Shown: positions 17,029 to 24,624 of the stretch, one piece after another
Layout: the number at the start of each line of letters is the position of its first letter
Numbering within the stretch: the first letter of the stretch is position 1
Assembly: GCF_003149475.2 (NCBI RefSeq)
Contig: NZ_QFWV02000002.1
Span: 401,314 to 444,929 of the forward strand
Length of the DNA: 43,616 nucleotides
Direction: 5' to 3'
Source: Oceaniradius stylonematis
GTDB taxonomy: Bacteria > Pseudomonadota > Alphaproteobacteria > Rhizobiales > Rhizobiaceae
The notes under the pieces: generated by a model
Database searches by the model: none
Seen by the model: only the letters and a program-made list of their open reading frames with translations
Told to the model about the DNA's origin: nothing
Program-made: the position numbers and the translations under genes

Positions 17029-18045
17029 CTATGCCTCCTTGCCGCTGACGCCGGCCTGCTCGAAGGTCGCCATGCCCGAATGGCATTGCGCCGCCGCCTT
17101 GACGATGCCGGCGGCAAGCGCCGCGCCCGTTCCCTCGCCCAGCCTCATGCCCAGATCGAGCAGCGGCGTCTTGCCGAGCCGTCCGACGGCCGCGCGATGT
17201 CCCGGCTCGGCCGATACATGGCCCATCAGGCAATGGTCGAGCGCGGCCGGGTCGGCCGCGTGGAGGACCGCCGCGGCGCTCGTTGCCACGAACCCGTCGA
17301 TGATGACCGGAATGCGCTCGACCCGTGCGGCAAGGATCGCGCCGGCCATCGCCGCGATCTCGCGGCCGCCGAGACGCCGCAGGACCTCTAGCGGGTCGCT
17401 CAGATGTGCCTTGTGCAAGGCCACCGCGCGCGCCACGGCCTCGGCTTTGCGAGCGATGCCGGCTTCATCGGCTCCAGTCCCCGGCCCCACCCAGTCGGTC
17501 GCCTCGCCGCCATAGAGCGCATGGAAGATGGCGGCGGCAACGGTCGTGTTGCCGATCCCCATCTCGCCGATGCACAAAAGGTCGGTGCCGCCGGCGATCG
17601 CCTCCATGCCGAACGCCATGGTCGCCGCGCAGGTGCGCTCGTCCATCGCCGCCTCCTGCGTGATGTCGGCGGTCGGCATGTCGAGCGCCAGATCGAACAC
17701 CTTCAATCCCAGATCGTAGGCAATGCAGATCTGGTTGATCGCCGCGCCGCCGGCAGCGAAATTCTCGACCATCTGCGCGGTCACCGATGCGGGAAAGGGC
17801 GACACGCCCTGCGCGGTGACGCCGTGGTTTCCGGCGAAAACGGCGACCAGCGGCCGCGTCACCGCCGGCGAACGTCCGGTCCAGGCCGCAAGCCATTCGG
17901 CGATCTCCTCGAGCCGTCCCAGCGAGCCGGCCGGCTTGGTCAGCGTTGCCTCGCGTGCCCGCGCGGCGGAAGCCGCCTGCTCGTCGGGTCCGGGCAGGCT
18001 GTTCAAAAGCGCGCGAAAATCGTCAAACGGCAGTCCGGTGGTCAA
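17029..18045 (-). CDS. cobT: Nicotinate-nucleotide--dimethylbenzimidazole phosphoribosyltransferase
   Basis: 338 residues from a TTG at 18045 with AGGAG about eight bases upstream, which gives the usual CobT length; an upstream ATG at 18138 would add a basic non-homologous tail. CobT makes alpha-ribazole phosphate, the lower ligand of cobalamin. Visible motifs are LTKPAGSLGRLEE, FAGNHGVTAQGVS, GEMGIGNTT and the C-terminal LGMRLGEGTGAALA with the catalytic glutamate. Divergent from cobS; the 126-bp gap between them is too short to hold a full cobalamin riboswitch and shows none. Confidence 0.93.
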   Translation of the reverse strand: MTTGLPFDDFRALLNSLPGPDEQAASAARAREATLTKPAGSLGRLEEIAEWLAAWTGRSPAVTRPLVAVFAGNHGVTAQGVSPFPASVTAQMVENFAAGGAAINQICIAYDLGLKVFDLALDMPTADITQEAAMDERTCAATMAFGMEAIAGGTDLLCIGEMGIGNTTVAAAIFHALYGGEATDWVGPGTGADEAGIARKAEAVARAVALHKAHLSDPLEVLRRLGGREIAAMAGAILAARVERIPVIIDGFVATSAAAVLHAADPAALDHCLMGHVSAEPGHRAAVGRLGKTPLLDLGMRLGEGTGAALAAGIVKAAAQCHSGMATFEQAGVSGKEA

Positions 18046-18171
18046 TTCGTTTCTCCTGCGCGATGGATCGCCGCGGCGGCGGCCGGTGTTCGGGGCGCAC
18101 TTGGCCTGCCGGGCCCCGCGATGTAAAGCGGCAAGCATGCCCCATTGTCACAAAACGTCGGAACGCGCGCG

Positions 18172-18939
18172 ATGACGCCGGCTTCGGTCGCGCGTGCGCT
18201 TGGCTTTTTGACCCGCCTGCCGGTGCCGGCGCGCTTCTTTGGCGCCGGCGAGGTTGCGCTCTCGGACGATGCAGGCAGCTTCGCACTGGCCGGCGCATTG
18301 ATCGCCGTGCCCGGTGCCGTGCTGCTGCTGATTGGCGCAGTCTTCGGCGCGCCGCCCTTGATGATGGCGGGCATCGCGGTCTTGGCAACGATCGCGCTGA
18401 CCGGTGCCCTGCATGAAGACGGGTTGGCCGACACGGCCGATGGATTTGGCGGCGGCGCCACCGGCGAGCGGCGCATGGACATCATGCGCGATTCAGCCAT
18501 CGGCACCTATGGCGTGCTGGCGGTGATCGCTTCGGTTCTGCTTCAGGTCACAGCTTTGGGCGCGCTCGCGGAAACCGGCGTGATCCAGGCCGCCTTCGCA
18601 TTCGTTGCGGCCCACACCGCCTCGCGCGCCGCCATGGTCTGGCATTGGTCGAAAACGCCGCCGGCGCGCACCGATGGGGTCGCCGCGGCGTCGGGACAAC
18701 CCCCCACAACAGCCGTGAACGCGGTTCTGGTCGGCGCCGGGATCGTCCTCGCATTGGCCGCGATCCTCGCAACCGGCGTCGTCGTCACGGCGCTCGCCGC
18801 GGTTGCCGTTTCTGCGGCAACGGCCGGCTTCTCGCGCCTGTCCGGCCGCCTGATCGGCGGGCACACCGGCGACACGATAGGCGCGACCGAACAAATTGCG
18901 CGCTCGGTGATGCTGGTCGGCCTTGCAATGGCCGCCTGA
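18172..18939 (+). CDS. cobS: Adenosylcobinamide-GDP ribazoletransferase (cobalamin synthase)
   Basis: About 255 residues from ATG 18172; a TTG at 18145 would add nine residues. An inner-membrane enzyme that joins GDP-cobinamide and alpha-ribazole in the last steps of cobalamin assembly. The motifs FLTRLPVPARFF at the N-terminus and ALHEDGLADTADGFGGG near residue 75 (acidic Mg site) are diagnostic, followed by MRDSAIGTYG. Several hydrophobic helices follow. Also called cobV in some organisms. Divergent partner of cobT. Confidence 0.92.
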   Translation: MTPASVARALGFLTRLPVPARFFGAGEVALSDDAGSFALAGALIAVPGAVLLLIGAVFGAPPLMMAGIAVLATIALTGALHEDGLADTADGFGGGATGERRMDIMRDSAIGTYGVLAVIASVLLQVTALGALAETGVIQAAFAFVAAHTASRAAMVWHWSKTPPARTDGVAAASGQPPTTAVNAVLVGAGIVLALAAILATGVVVTALAAVAVSAATAGFSRLSGRLIGGHTGDTIGATEQIARSVMLVGLAMAA

Positions 18940-18976
18940 AGGCCCAGATCAGGACCATCAAGAACCGGAAATGCCG

Positions 18977-19216
18977 ATGTCCGACGCCATTGAATCGCCC
19001 TGCATCCTGGTCTGTTCCATCGACATGGCGACCGGCTTTTGTCATGGCTGCGGCCGGACACGCGACGAAATCGGCGCATGGACGCTTTATTCGGCCGAAC
19101 AGCGCCGGCGGGTCATGGACACCCTGCCCGGCCGCATCGCCACCATCGAGAAGAAGCCGCGCCGCGAGACGAGGCGCCAGCGCATCGCCCGCCTGAAGGA
19201 ACAGGGCGAAAGCTGA
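18977..19216 (+). CDS. DUF1289 family protein
   Basis: 79 residues from ATG 18977 (GGAA seven bases upstream; ATG 18971 is an alternative adding two residues). The cysteine pattern SPCILVCSIDMATGFCHGCGRT is that of DUF1289, small Fe-S or zinc-binding-looking proteins frequent in Proteobacteria, followed by DEIGAW and a basic helical tail. The function is unknown. The stop lies 6 bp before the aspartic-protease gene, an arrangement common in Rhizobiales. Confidence 0.88.
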   Translation: MSDAIESPCILVCSIDMATGFCHGCGRTRDEIGAWTLYSAEQRRRVMDTLPGRIATIEKKPRRETRRQRIARLKEQGES

Positions 19217-19222
19217 ACGCCG

Positions 19223-19915
19223 ATGTTCTTCATCGTTCTTGCCATCATCGCCGGCGCGCTCATTGTCCTGTTTGCGGCAGGCGATACAACCGCCATCGCC
19301 GGCATGAGCGGAGACCAGTTCGCCTCGCTCGTCTTTCTCGGCCTGATCGGCACGACGCTGGCCGCCAGCATTCTCGCCGGCCGCCAACGCGCGGGCGACC
19401 TGATCCGCCAGATCGCCATCTGGGTCGCCATCATTCTGGCTCTGGTCGCCGGCTATGAGTACCGGTTCGAACTGCAGGATGCGACAAGCCGCATCAGCGC
19501 GGGTCTCGTACCCGGTTCGGCGCGCACCGCCACCGCCGAGGATGGCAGCCGCACCGTTACGATCAGCCGCAATCAGCGCCATTTCGCAACCCGCGCCGAC
19601 GTCAACGGCCAGCCGCTCCGTTTCATCGTCGACACCGGCGCGTCATCGATCGTGCTGACCCATGACGCCGCCGCCAGCGCGGGCTTCGACACCGACGCCC
19701 TGCGCTATGTGGTGCCGGTGATGACCGCCAACGGCACCACACGGGCCGCGCCGGTGACGATCGACCGGATCGCGATCGGCGGTATCGAGCGCGCCGGCCT
19801 TTCGGCGCTCGTCGCCGAAGACGGCCAATTGTTCGAAAATCTGCTGGGCATGAACTTTCTGGATACGCTGTCCGGCTTCGAGGTCGCCGGCGACCGTCTG
19901 GTGCTGCGCGACTGA
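19223..19915 (+). CDS. Membrane-anchored clan AA aspartic protease (TIGR02281-like)
   Basis: 230 residues. Three hydrophobic segments in the first 85 residues anchor a periplasmic retroviral-type aspartic protease domain. The active-site motif is FIVDTGASSIVLT (D in DTGAS) near residue 138, followed by hydrophobic-hydrophobic-G features (LLGMNFLDTL). Such single-domain proteases work as dimers; substrates are not known. Probably cotranscribed with the DUF1289 gene. Confidence 0.87.
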   Translation: MFFIVLAIIAGALIVLFAAGDTTAIAGMSGDQFASLVFLGLIGTTLAASILAGRQRAGDLIRQIAIWVAIILALVAGYEYRFELQDATSRISAGLVPGSARTATAEDGSRTVTISRNQRHFATRADVNGQPLRFIVDTGASSIVLTHDAAASAGFDTDALRYVVPVMTANGTTRAAPVTIDRIAIGGIERAGLSALVAEDGQLFENLLGMNFLDTLSGFEVAGDRLVLRD

Positions 19916-19919
19916 GGTC

Positions 19920-20744
19920 TCAGCCGGCCAGAACGCTGACCATGAAGCGCGCCGAGACCAGCAGCATGAACAGCCCGAACCCCAGTTCGAGCTGGCGCTT
20001 GTCCAGCCGGTGCGCGGCCCGCACCCCCAGCGGCGCCACCGCGAGCGTCACTGGGATGATGATCGCCACGGCGATCCAGTTGACATAGCCGGTCGACATG
20101 ACGGGCAGGCCCGGCGCTGCCCACCCCGCCCAGATGGCGCCAAGAACGCCCGGAATGGAGATCAGGACGCCCACTCCGGCCGACGTCGCGACCGCCTGAT
20201 GGATCGGGCGTCCGCTCAGCGTCATGAAGGTGTTGTTGAGAATGCCGCCGCCAATCCCCATCAGCGTCGACAGAAAGCCGATTCCGATGCCGGCCGAAAA
20301 CCGTCCCGCCCGGCCCGGCAGATCGTCCGCCAAGCGCCAGCTGTCGCGCCCGAACAGAAGCTTCAGCCCCACCAGCAGCGCCAGAACGGCGAAGACCAGC
20401 CGCAGCCCGCCGCTCGATATCGACGCAAACACCAGAGCCGCGATCACCACACCCGCCGGCACGGCGATCACGTAGCTGCGCAGCAGGTCCATGTCGACGG
20501 CGCCGCGCGCCCGGTGCGAGGCGAAAGACCGCAGCGATGTGGGCACGATCACGGCCAGCGAGGTTCCGACGGACAGGTGCATGCGAACCGCATCGTCGAT
20601 GCCCATCAGGCCGAACACCTGAAAGAAAACCGGCACGAGGATGGCCCCGCCGCCGATGCCGAACAGGCCGGCGAGCAGCCCGGCCACCGCGCCCGCGCCG
20701 GCGAGCGCGATGATCATCAGGACAATGTCGGCAAATCCGGTCAT
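19920..20744 (-). CDS. TauE/SafE-family (TSUP) permease
   Basis: 274 residues with eight or so predicted helices in two repeated halves, each opening with a glycine-rich motif (GLFGIGGGAILVPVFFQ and MGIGGGILNNTFM). This is the 4-toluene sulfonate uptake permease/TauE/SafE family, which moves organosulfur anions such as sulfite or sulfoacetate across the inner membrane; the substrate here is unknown. Convergent with the protease gene, 4 bp apart. Confidence 0.87.
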   Translation of the reverse strand: MTGFADIVLMIIALAGAGAVAGLLAGLFGIGGGAILVPVFFQVFGLMGIDDAVRMHLSVGTSLAVIVPTSLRSFASHRARGAVDMDLLRSYVIAVPAGVVIAALVFASISSGGLRLVFAVLALLVGLKLLFGRDSWRLADDLPGRAGRFSAGIGIGFLSTLMGIGGGILNNTFMTLSGRPIHQAVATSAGVGVLISIPGVLGAIWAGWAAPGLPVMSTGYVNWIAVAIIIPVTLAVAPLGVRAAHRLDKRQLELGFGLFMLLVSARFMVSVLAG

Positions 20745-20832
20745 GGCACGGGGGCAGATTTCATCGAGGCGTCCGCCTCATGGCGGGCTTTTGCCGTCGG
20801 CGCAAGGACGGTTCGGGCGGCTCCGGTTCGTT

Positions 20833-21867
20833 TCAGGCAGCCAGCGCGCCGGCATCCTCGATCAGCGACAGCCCCTGGCGGAGCACATCGCCGTTCGCGC
20901 CGGGCAGCACGGCCTTTTCCGACAGATGCCGGCGCCATTGCCGCGCGCCCGGCCGTCCGTGGAACAGCCCGACCATGTGCCGGGTGACATGGCTGGCCCT
21001 GCCGCCTTCGGCGACATGACGATCGGTGTGTTCGGCCATCACCGAAACGACCCGGTCAAGATCGGGCTCCGGTCCATCGAGGCGATAGACCCGGGGGTCA
21101 ACCTCCACAAGAATACCGGGCGTCTGATAGGCCGCCCGGCCGATCATTGTGCCATCGACGGCCGCAAACTGCTCTATCGCCTGATTCAGATTGGCAAGAC
21201 CGCCATTGATCCCGATGAAATGGTTGGGAAAATCGCGCTTGAGTGCATGCACGAGCGGGTAGTCGAGCGGCGGCACGTCGCGGTTCTCCTTCGGGCTGAG
21301 CCCGTCGAGCCAGGCCTTGCGCGCATGCACCCATAGCGCGTCCGCGCCGGCCTCGACCACCTGCCCTGCCAGGGCCCAGAGCGCGTCGCGCGGCTCCTGT
21401 TCGTCGACGCCGATCCGGCATTTGACGGTGACCGGGACAGGCCCCGCAGCACGCTTCATCGCCGCGACACAGCGCGCGACCAGATCGGGCGAGCGCATCA
21501 GGCAGGCGCCGAACGTGCCCGATTGCACCCGGTCGGACGGGCAGCCGACATTGAGATTGATCTCGTCAAAGCCGTGACCGGCGCAGATACGCGCCGCTTC
21601 CGCGAGCTTTTCCGGATCGCTGCCGCCGAGCTGCACCGCGAGCGGATGCTCGGCCGGATCGAACCGCAAGAGCCGTTCGCGCGCGCCATGGATCACCGCA
21701 TCGGCGACGACCATCTCCGTGTAGAGCAGCGCATGGCGGGTCAATTGCCGGTGAAAAAGCCGGCAGTGGCGGTCCGTCCAATCCATCATCGGCGCGATGG
21801 CGAAACGTCGAGATACGCTGATCTGCGACTTTCCTTCTTTTCCCACCACCAGGTCCATTTCTCTCAT
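20833..21867 (-). CDS. dusA: tRNA-dihydrouridine synthase A
   Basis: About 344 residues. An FMN-dependent reductase making dihydrouridine at positions 20/20a of tRNA. FAIAPMMDWTDRHCR opens the TIM barrel, LNVGCPSDRVQSGTFGACL holds the catalytic cysteine, and VKCRIGVD and GINGGL follow. The first about 20 codons (MREMDLVVGKEGKSQISVS) are unlike DusA and probably come from the inserted island, which restored a start codon. An ATG at 21858 is also possible. A longer open frame up to 22596 lies opposite the integrase gene and is rejected. Confidence 0.92.
   Translation of the reverse strand: MREMDLVVGKEGKSQISVSRRFAIAPMMDWTDRHCRLFHRQLTRHALLYTEMVVADAVIHGARERLLRFDPAEHPLAVQLGGSDPEKLAEAARICAGHGFDEINLNVGCPSDRVQSGTFGACLMRSPDLVARCVAAMKRAAGPVPVTVKCRIGVDEQEPRDALWALAGQVVEAGADALWVHARKAWLDGLSPKENRDVPPLDYPLVHALKRDFPNHFIGINGGLANLNQAIEQFAAVDGTMIGRAAYQTPGILVEVDPRVYRLDGPEPDLDRVVSVMAEHTDRHVAEGGRASHVTRHMVGLFHGRPGARQWRRHLSEKAVLPGANGDVLRQGLSLIEDAGALAA
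21770..21815. other. Predicted island attachment region in dusA
   Basis: This stretch encodes the conserved DusA start RRFAIAPMMDWTD. Known dusA-associated integrases insert their islands near the 5' end of dusA, and a tyrosine integrase begins about 150 bp away pointing outward. The exact crossover cannot be placed: the second copy of the repeat at the other island end is not in the window. The change from DusA-like to non-DusA-like coding occurs at about 21.81 kb. Confidence 0.4.
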
Positions 21868-21960
21868 CTTTTGCCGTTGCCTCGTTTCGGCTCGCTGCGC
21901 ACCCTTTTTGCCCGGAAAGCACATCGGAAGTGGGACCGCAGAAGGCAATTTTCCACCGAT

Positions 21961-23142
21961 ATGGGCGCCATCGTAAAGCGTTCGCGCAAGGACGGGTCTG
22001 TAGCATGGCTCGCGCAGATTGTCATAAAGCGCGGCGGCAAGATCGTCCTGCGCGAGAACAAAACCTTCGAGCTCCGGTCGACGGCCAACGCCTGGCTCAG
22101 CCAACGCGAAGATCGGCTCGGTGAACCTGGCGCGCTTGAGGCCGCGCTCAAATCCAGGTCGAGTGGGAACCAAGACCCGACGCTCTCCGATGCGATAGAT
22201 CTCTACATCCGCGAAAGCAACAAGAAGATCGGTCGGACAAAGGCGCAGGTGCTCAGGAGCATCAAGGATTTCGATATCGCCGACAAAACATGTGCCTCGA
22301 TCACGAGCGCTGATATTGTCGCGTTCGCGCGCGAGAAACTCGAGAGCGGAGTTCAGCCACAGACCGTCTCGAATTATCTCTCGCACCTCGGCGCCGTATT
22401 CGCCATCGCGCGCCCTGCGTGGGGCTACCCTCTTGACCGGCAAGCCATGCAGGACGCCTGGATCGTCGCGGATCGGTTGGGTCTGACCACGAAGAGCCGT
22501 GAACGCGATCGTCGGCCAACCCTCGGCGAACTCGACAGGCTCATGCAGCATTTCAAGGATCGATCGGCTTCCAGACCGTCCTCGATTCCGATGCACCGAA
22601 TCATCGCCTTCGCCATATTCTCGACCCGCCGTCAGGAAGAAATGATCCGGATCACTTGGAAAGACCTGGACAATGAAGGCAAGCGCGTATTGGTGCGCGA
22701 CATGAAGAATCCCGGCCAGAAAATCGGCAACGATGTGTGGTGCGACCTGCAGGAGGAAGCAATTTCGATCGTCGAGGCGATGCCCAAAGTCGCCGATCAG
22801 ATCTTCCCCTACACCACGGACGCGATCGGCGCGTCGTTTACACGCGCCTGCAAGCTTCTCGGAATCGACGACCTACGCTTTCATGACCTGCGGCACGACG
22901 GGGTTTCGAGGCTGTTCGAGCTTGGCTTCAACATACCCAAGGTCGCCTCCAACTCCGGGCACCGGTCGTGGACATCGCTCAAGCGCTATACGCACCTGCG
23001 GCAGACCGGCGACAAGTACGATGGGTGGAAGTGGCTTGCGGAAGTGACCAGGAAGGACCCTGCACTGAAACTCGTGCAACACGGGCAATTCCCTCGGAGA
23101 CGACGTTCCCAGAGAACTGGCGGCAGCATTGATATTCAGTGA
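21961..23142 (+). CDS. Tyrosine recombinase / integrase (dusA-associated type)
   Basis: 393 residues from ATG 21961. Catalytic residues of the phage integrase family are visible: R223 (STRRQEEMIRITW), K254 (NPGQKIGND), H308-x2-R311 (HDLRHDG), H334 (SGHRSW) and the nucleophile Y343 (LKRYTHL). The N-terminal 60 residues hold a small arm-binding-like domain, followed by a core-binding domain. Its place beside the 5' end of dusA, divergent from it, fits integrases that recombine islands into dusA. The frame extends upstream to 21523 opposite dusA, but that part is an antisense artefact. Confidence 0.9.
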   Translation: MGAIVKRSRKDGSVAWLAQIVIKRGGKIVLRENKTFELRSTANAWLSQREDRLGEPGALEAALKSRSSGNQDPTLSDAIDLYIRESNKKIGRTKAQVLRSIKDFDIADKTCASITSADIVAFAREKLESGVQPQTVSNYLSHLGAVFAIARPAWGYPLDRQAMQDAWIVADRLGLTTKSRERDRRPTLGELDRLMQHFKDRSASRPSSIPMHRIIAFAIFSTRRQEEMIRITWKDLDNEGKRVLVRDMKNPGQKIGNDVWCDLQEEAISIVEAMPKVADQIFPYTTDAIGASFTRACKLLGIDDLRFHDLRHDGVSRLFELGFNIPKVASNSGHRSWTSLKRYTHLRQTGDKYDGWKWLAEVTRKDPALKLVQHGQFPRRRRSQRTGGSIDIQ

Positions 23143-23229
23143 TGCTTGCAAACTCCATCAGCGATGGGAATCCAGGTTTCTGCAAATCGCCATCAAGTGC
23201 GATCTTTGGCTTTCACATGACGAGATTAT

Positions 23230-24624
23230 CTAGGCAGCCAAGTCGATGAGCGTCGCGCTCTTCGCCCCGCGCGAAAGCGCAACGTACAAGTCTCGGTAGT
23301 TTCCCCAGCTCTGCTGCCAATTCGGATCGCGGAGAATCACAGCATGATCGAATTCAAGACCCTTGACGAGCAATGTGCTACCGACGCAGCGGAATACGCT
23401 GCTGCGGGTCCGGTATTTCCTCTTAGCGATTTCCTCAGCATACAGGGTCTTTAGGTTTGCACCTGACCCGATGTGTTCTTCGAGAATACATTTTAGAGCA
23501 CTGACGGATTCCGTGAGCTTGCACGAAACGGCAGTTCTGCTCGCAACATAGTCAAGCAGTTCAGCCAGAAGGATCGGTGTCGCACCCTGTCTATGGGCAT
23601 CGAACAGCGCGCGCCTATCAACGAGCCGTGGACGGCTTCCCTCCCCTTTGAGGATATTGGAAATGAATGCATTTGTATCCGGGGATAGCCCGCCGTGAGA
23701 ATCAAAGAAAAACTTGATTGCAGCATCGGCTTTCTCGGCATCCGTCCCGTCGACAAGTACGACGATGAGATCGCGGAGCACGGTTAAGTCATTGGGCTCA
23801 AGGATGCGGTATGCTCGTTTGACCAAGACGGTTTCAACTGCAGAATTCAGACGCCGAGCTTTCGGGCCGATGATACAAATTCGGCCCTCTTTTTCTTCGG
23901 TCAAACGAAGAAGTTCGGCTCCAAGATTGCCATATTGAACACGGGCCCTGTGGACAGTAGCGCTGCCGTAGTCCGGTTCACGGCTCTGGCGAAAGGCAGT
24001 CCGCTCGCGAAGCAGCCAACGGCCAAGAGATTCGTTACCAGCGTTGATCCATCTATGTGGTGTCTCAAGAGTACCAAGGTCGTTGCCGAACGCCCCCCGC
24101 ATGTCAGTCCAGCTGATGAGAGGATCATCTCGGAACCCGAAAATGCCCTGCAGGTCATCCCCAAGGACGCGGCAGGGCAGTAGACATTTGAGCTGAACCA
24201 TCAGCTTATGCATAGGGACAGTACAATCCTGATACTCGTCAACAATGACACCGGCGTATGAATTAAGAATACCCTGCTTAACGAAATCCCTCTCCAGAAG
24301 GGCCGACATACTGTCGTAGACATCGTTCCATCCAGGGACGTCGCCAGGGCCATCATATCCCGCATTAAAAGGGTATTTGCGGACCCAACTCCAAGCCCAA
24401 CCGGCAATCGTATCGACATGGTATCTGCTCGTGGGCACCTGATACTTGCGGAAGCGCTGCCGCAGTGCGTCGACACCGGCATGCGTATGCGTGAGGATCA
24501 GTTGCGGGTCGGAACAGTAGGTCCCCACAGTCCTGACGATGGCCTCGGTTTTTCCGCAGCCGGCTGGTGACTCAACGAACCCGGATGACGAACGGGCGAT
24601 AGCTTCATAAACCTGTTCACTCAT
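23230..24624 (-). CDS. UvrD/PcrA-like SF1 helicase (GajB-like)
   Basis: 464 residues. SF1 motifs: Walker A ESPAGCGKTEAI (K25), motif Ia-like LILTHTHAGVDALRQRF, Walker B VIVDEYQDC, motif III LGDDLQGIFGF, motif V GLEFDHAVIL and motif VI LYVALSRGAK. The protein is short and single-unit, as in GajB of Gabija. It overlaps the end of the OLD-family gene by 8 bp, the arrangement that defines class 2 OLD/Gabija pairs, in which GajB is thought to sense or act on phage DNA ends and activate GajA. Low GC compared with the core. Last gene of the 11-gene minus-strand array. Confidence 0.85.
   Translation of the reverse strand: MSEQVYEAIARSSSGFVESPAGCGKTEAIVRTVGTYCSDPQLILTHTHAGVDALRQRFRKYQVPTSRYHVDTIAGWAWSWVRKYPFNAGYDGPGDVPGWNDVYDSMSALLERDFVKQGILNSYAGVIVDEYQDCTVPMHKLMVQLKCLLPCRVLGDDLQGIFGFRDDPLISWTDMRGAFGNDLGTLETPHRWINAGNESLGRWLLRERTAFRQSREPDYGSATVHRARVQYGNLGAELLRLTEEKEGRICIIGPKARRLNSAVETVLVKRAYRILEPNDLTVLRDLIVVLVDGTDAEKADAAIKFFFDSHGGLSPDTNAFISNILKGEGSRPRLVDRRALFDAHRQGATPILLAELLDYVASRTAVSCKLTESVSALKCILEEHIGSGANLKTLYAEEIAKRKYRTRSSVFRCVGSTLLVKGLEFDHAVILRDPNWQQSWGNYRDLYVALSRGAKSATLIDLAA

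Noticed and set aside
16052-17233. 393-codon minus-strand frame opposite the histidine kinase
   Set aside because: Antisense of a convincing kinase; Gly/Ala/Arg-rich without domain signatures.
18046-18171. Cobalamin riboswitch between cobT and cobS
   Set aside because: The gap is 126 bp and shows no B12-box-like or long structured element; full riboswitches need about 200 nt.
21523-21960. N-terminal extension of the integrase frame across dusA
   Set aside because: It is the antisense of DusA's conserved N-terminus; integrase homology begins at the ATG at 21961.
21868-22596. N-terminal extension of the dusA frame across the integrase
   Set aside because: Antisense of integrase; DusA homology begins after 21,815 only.
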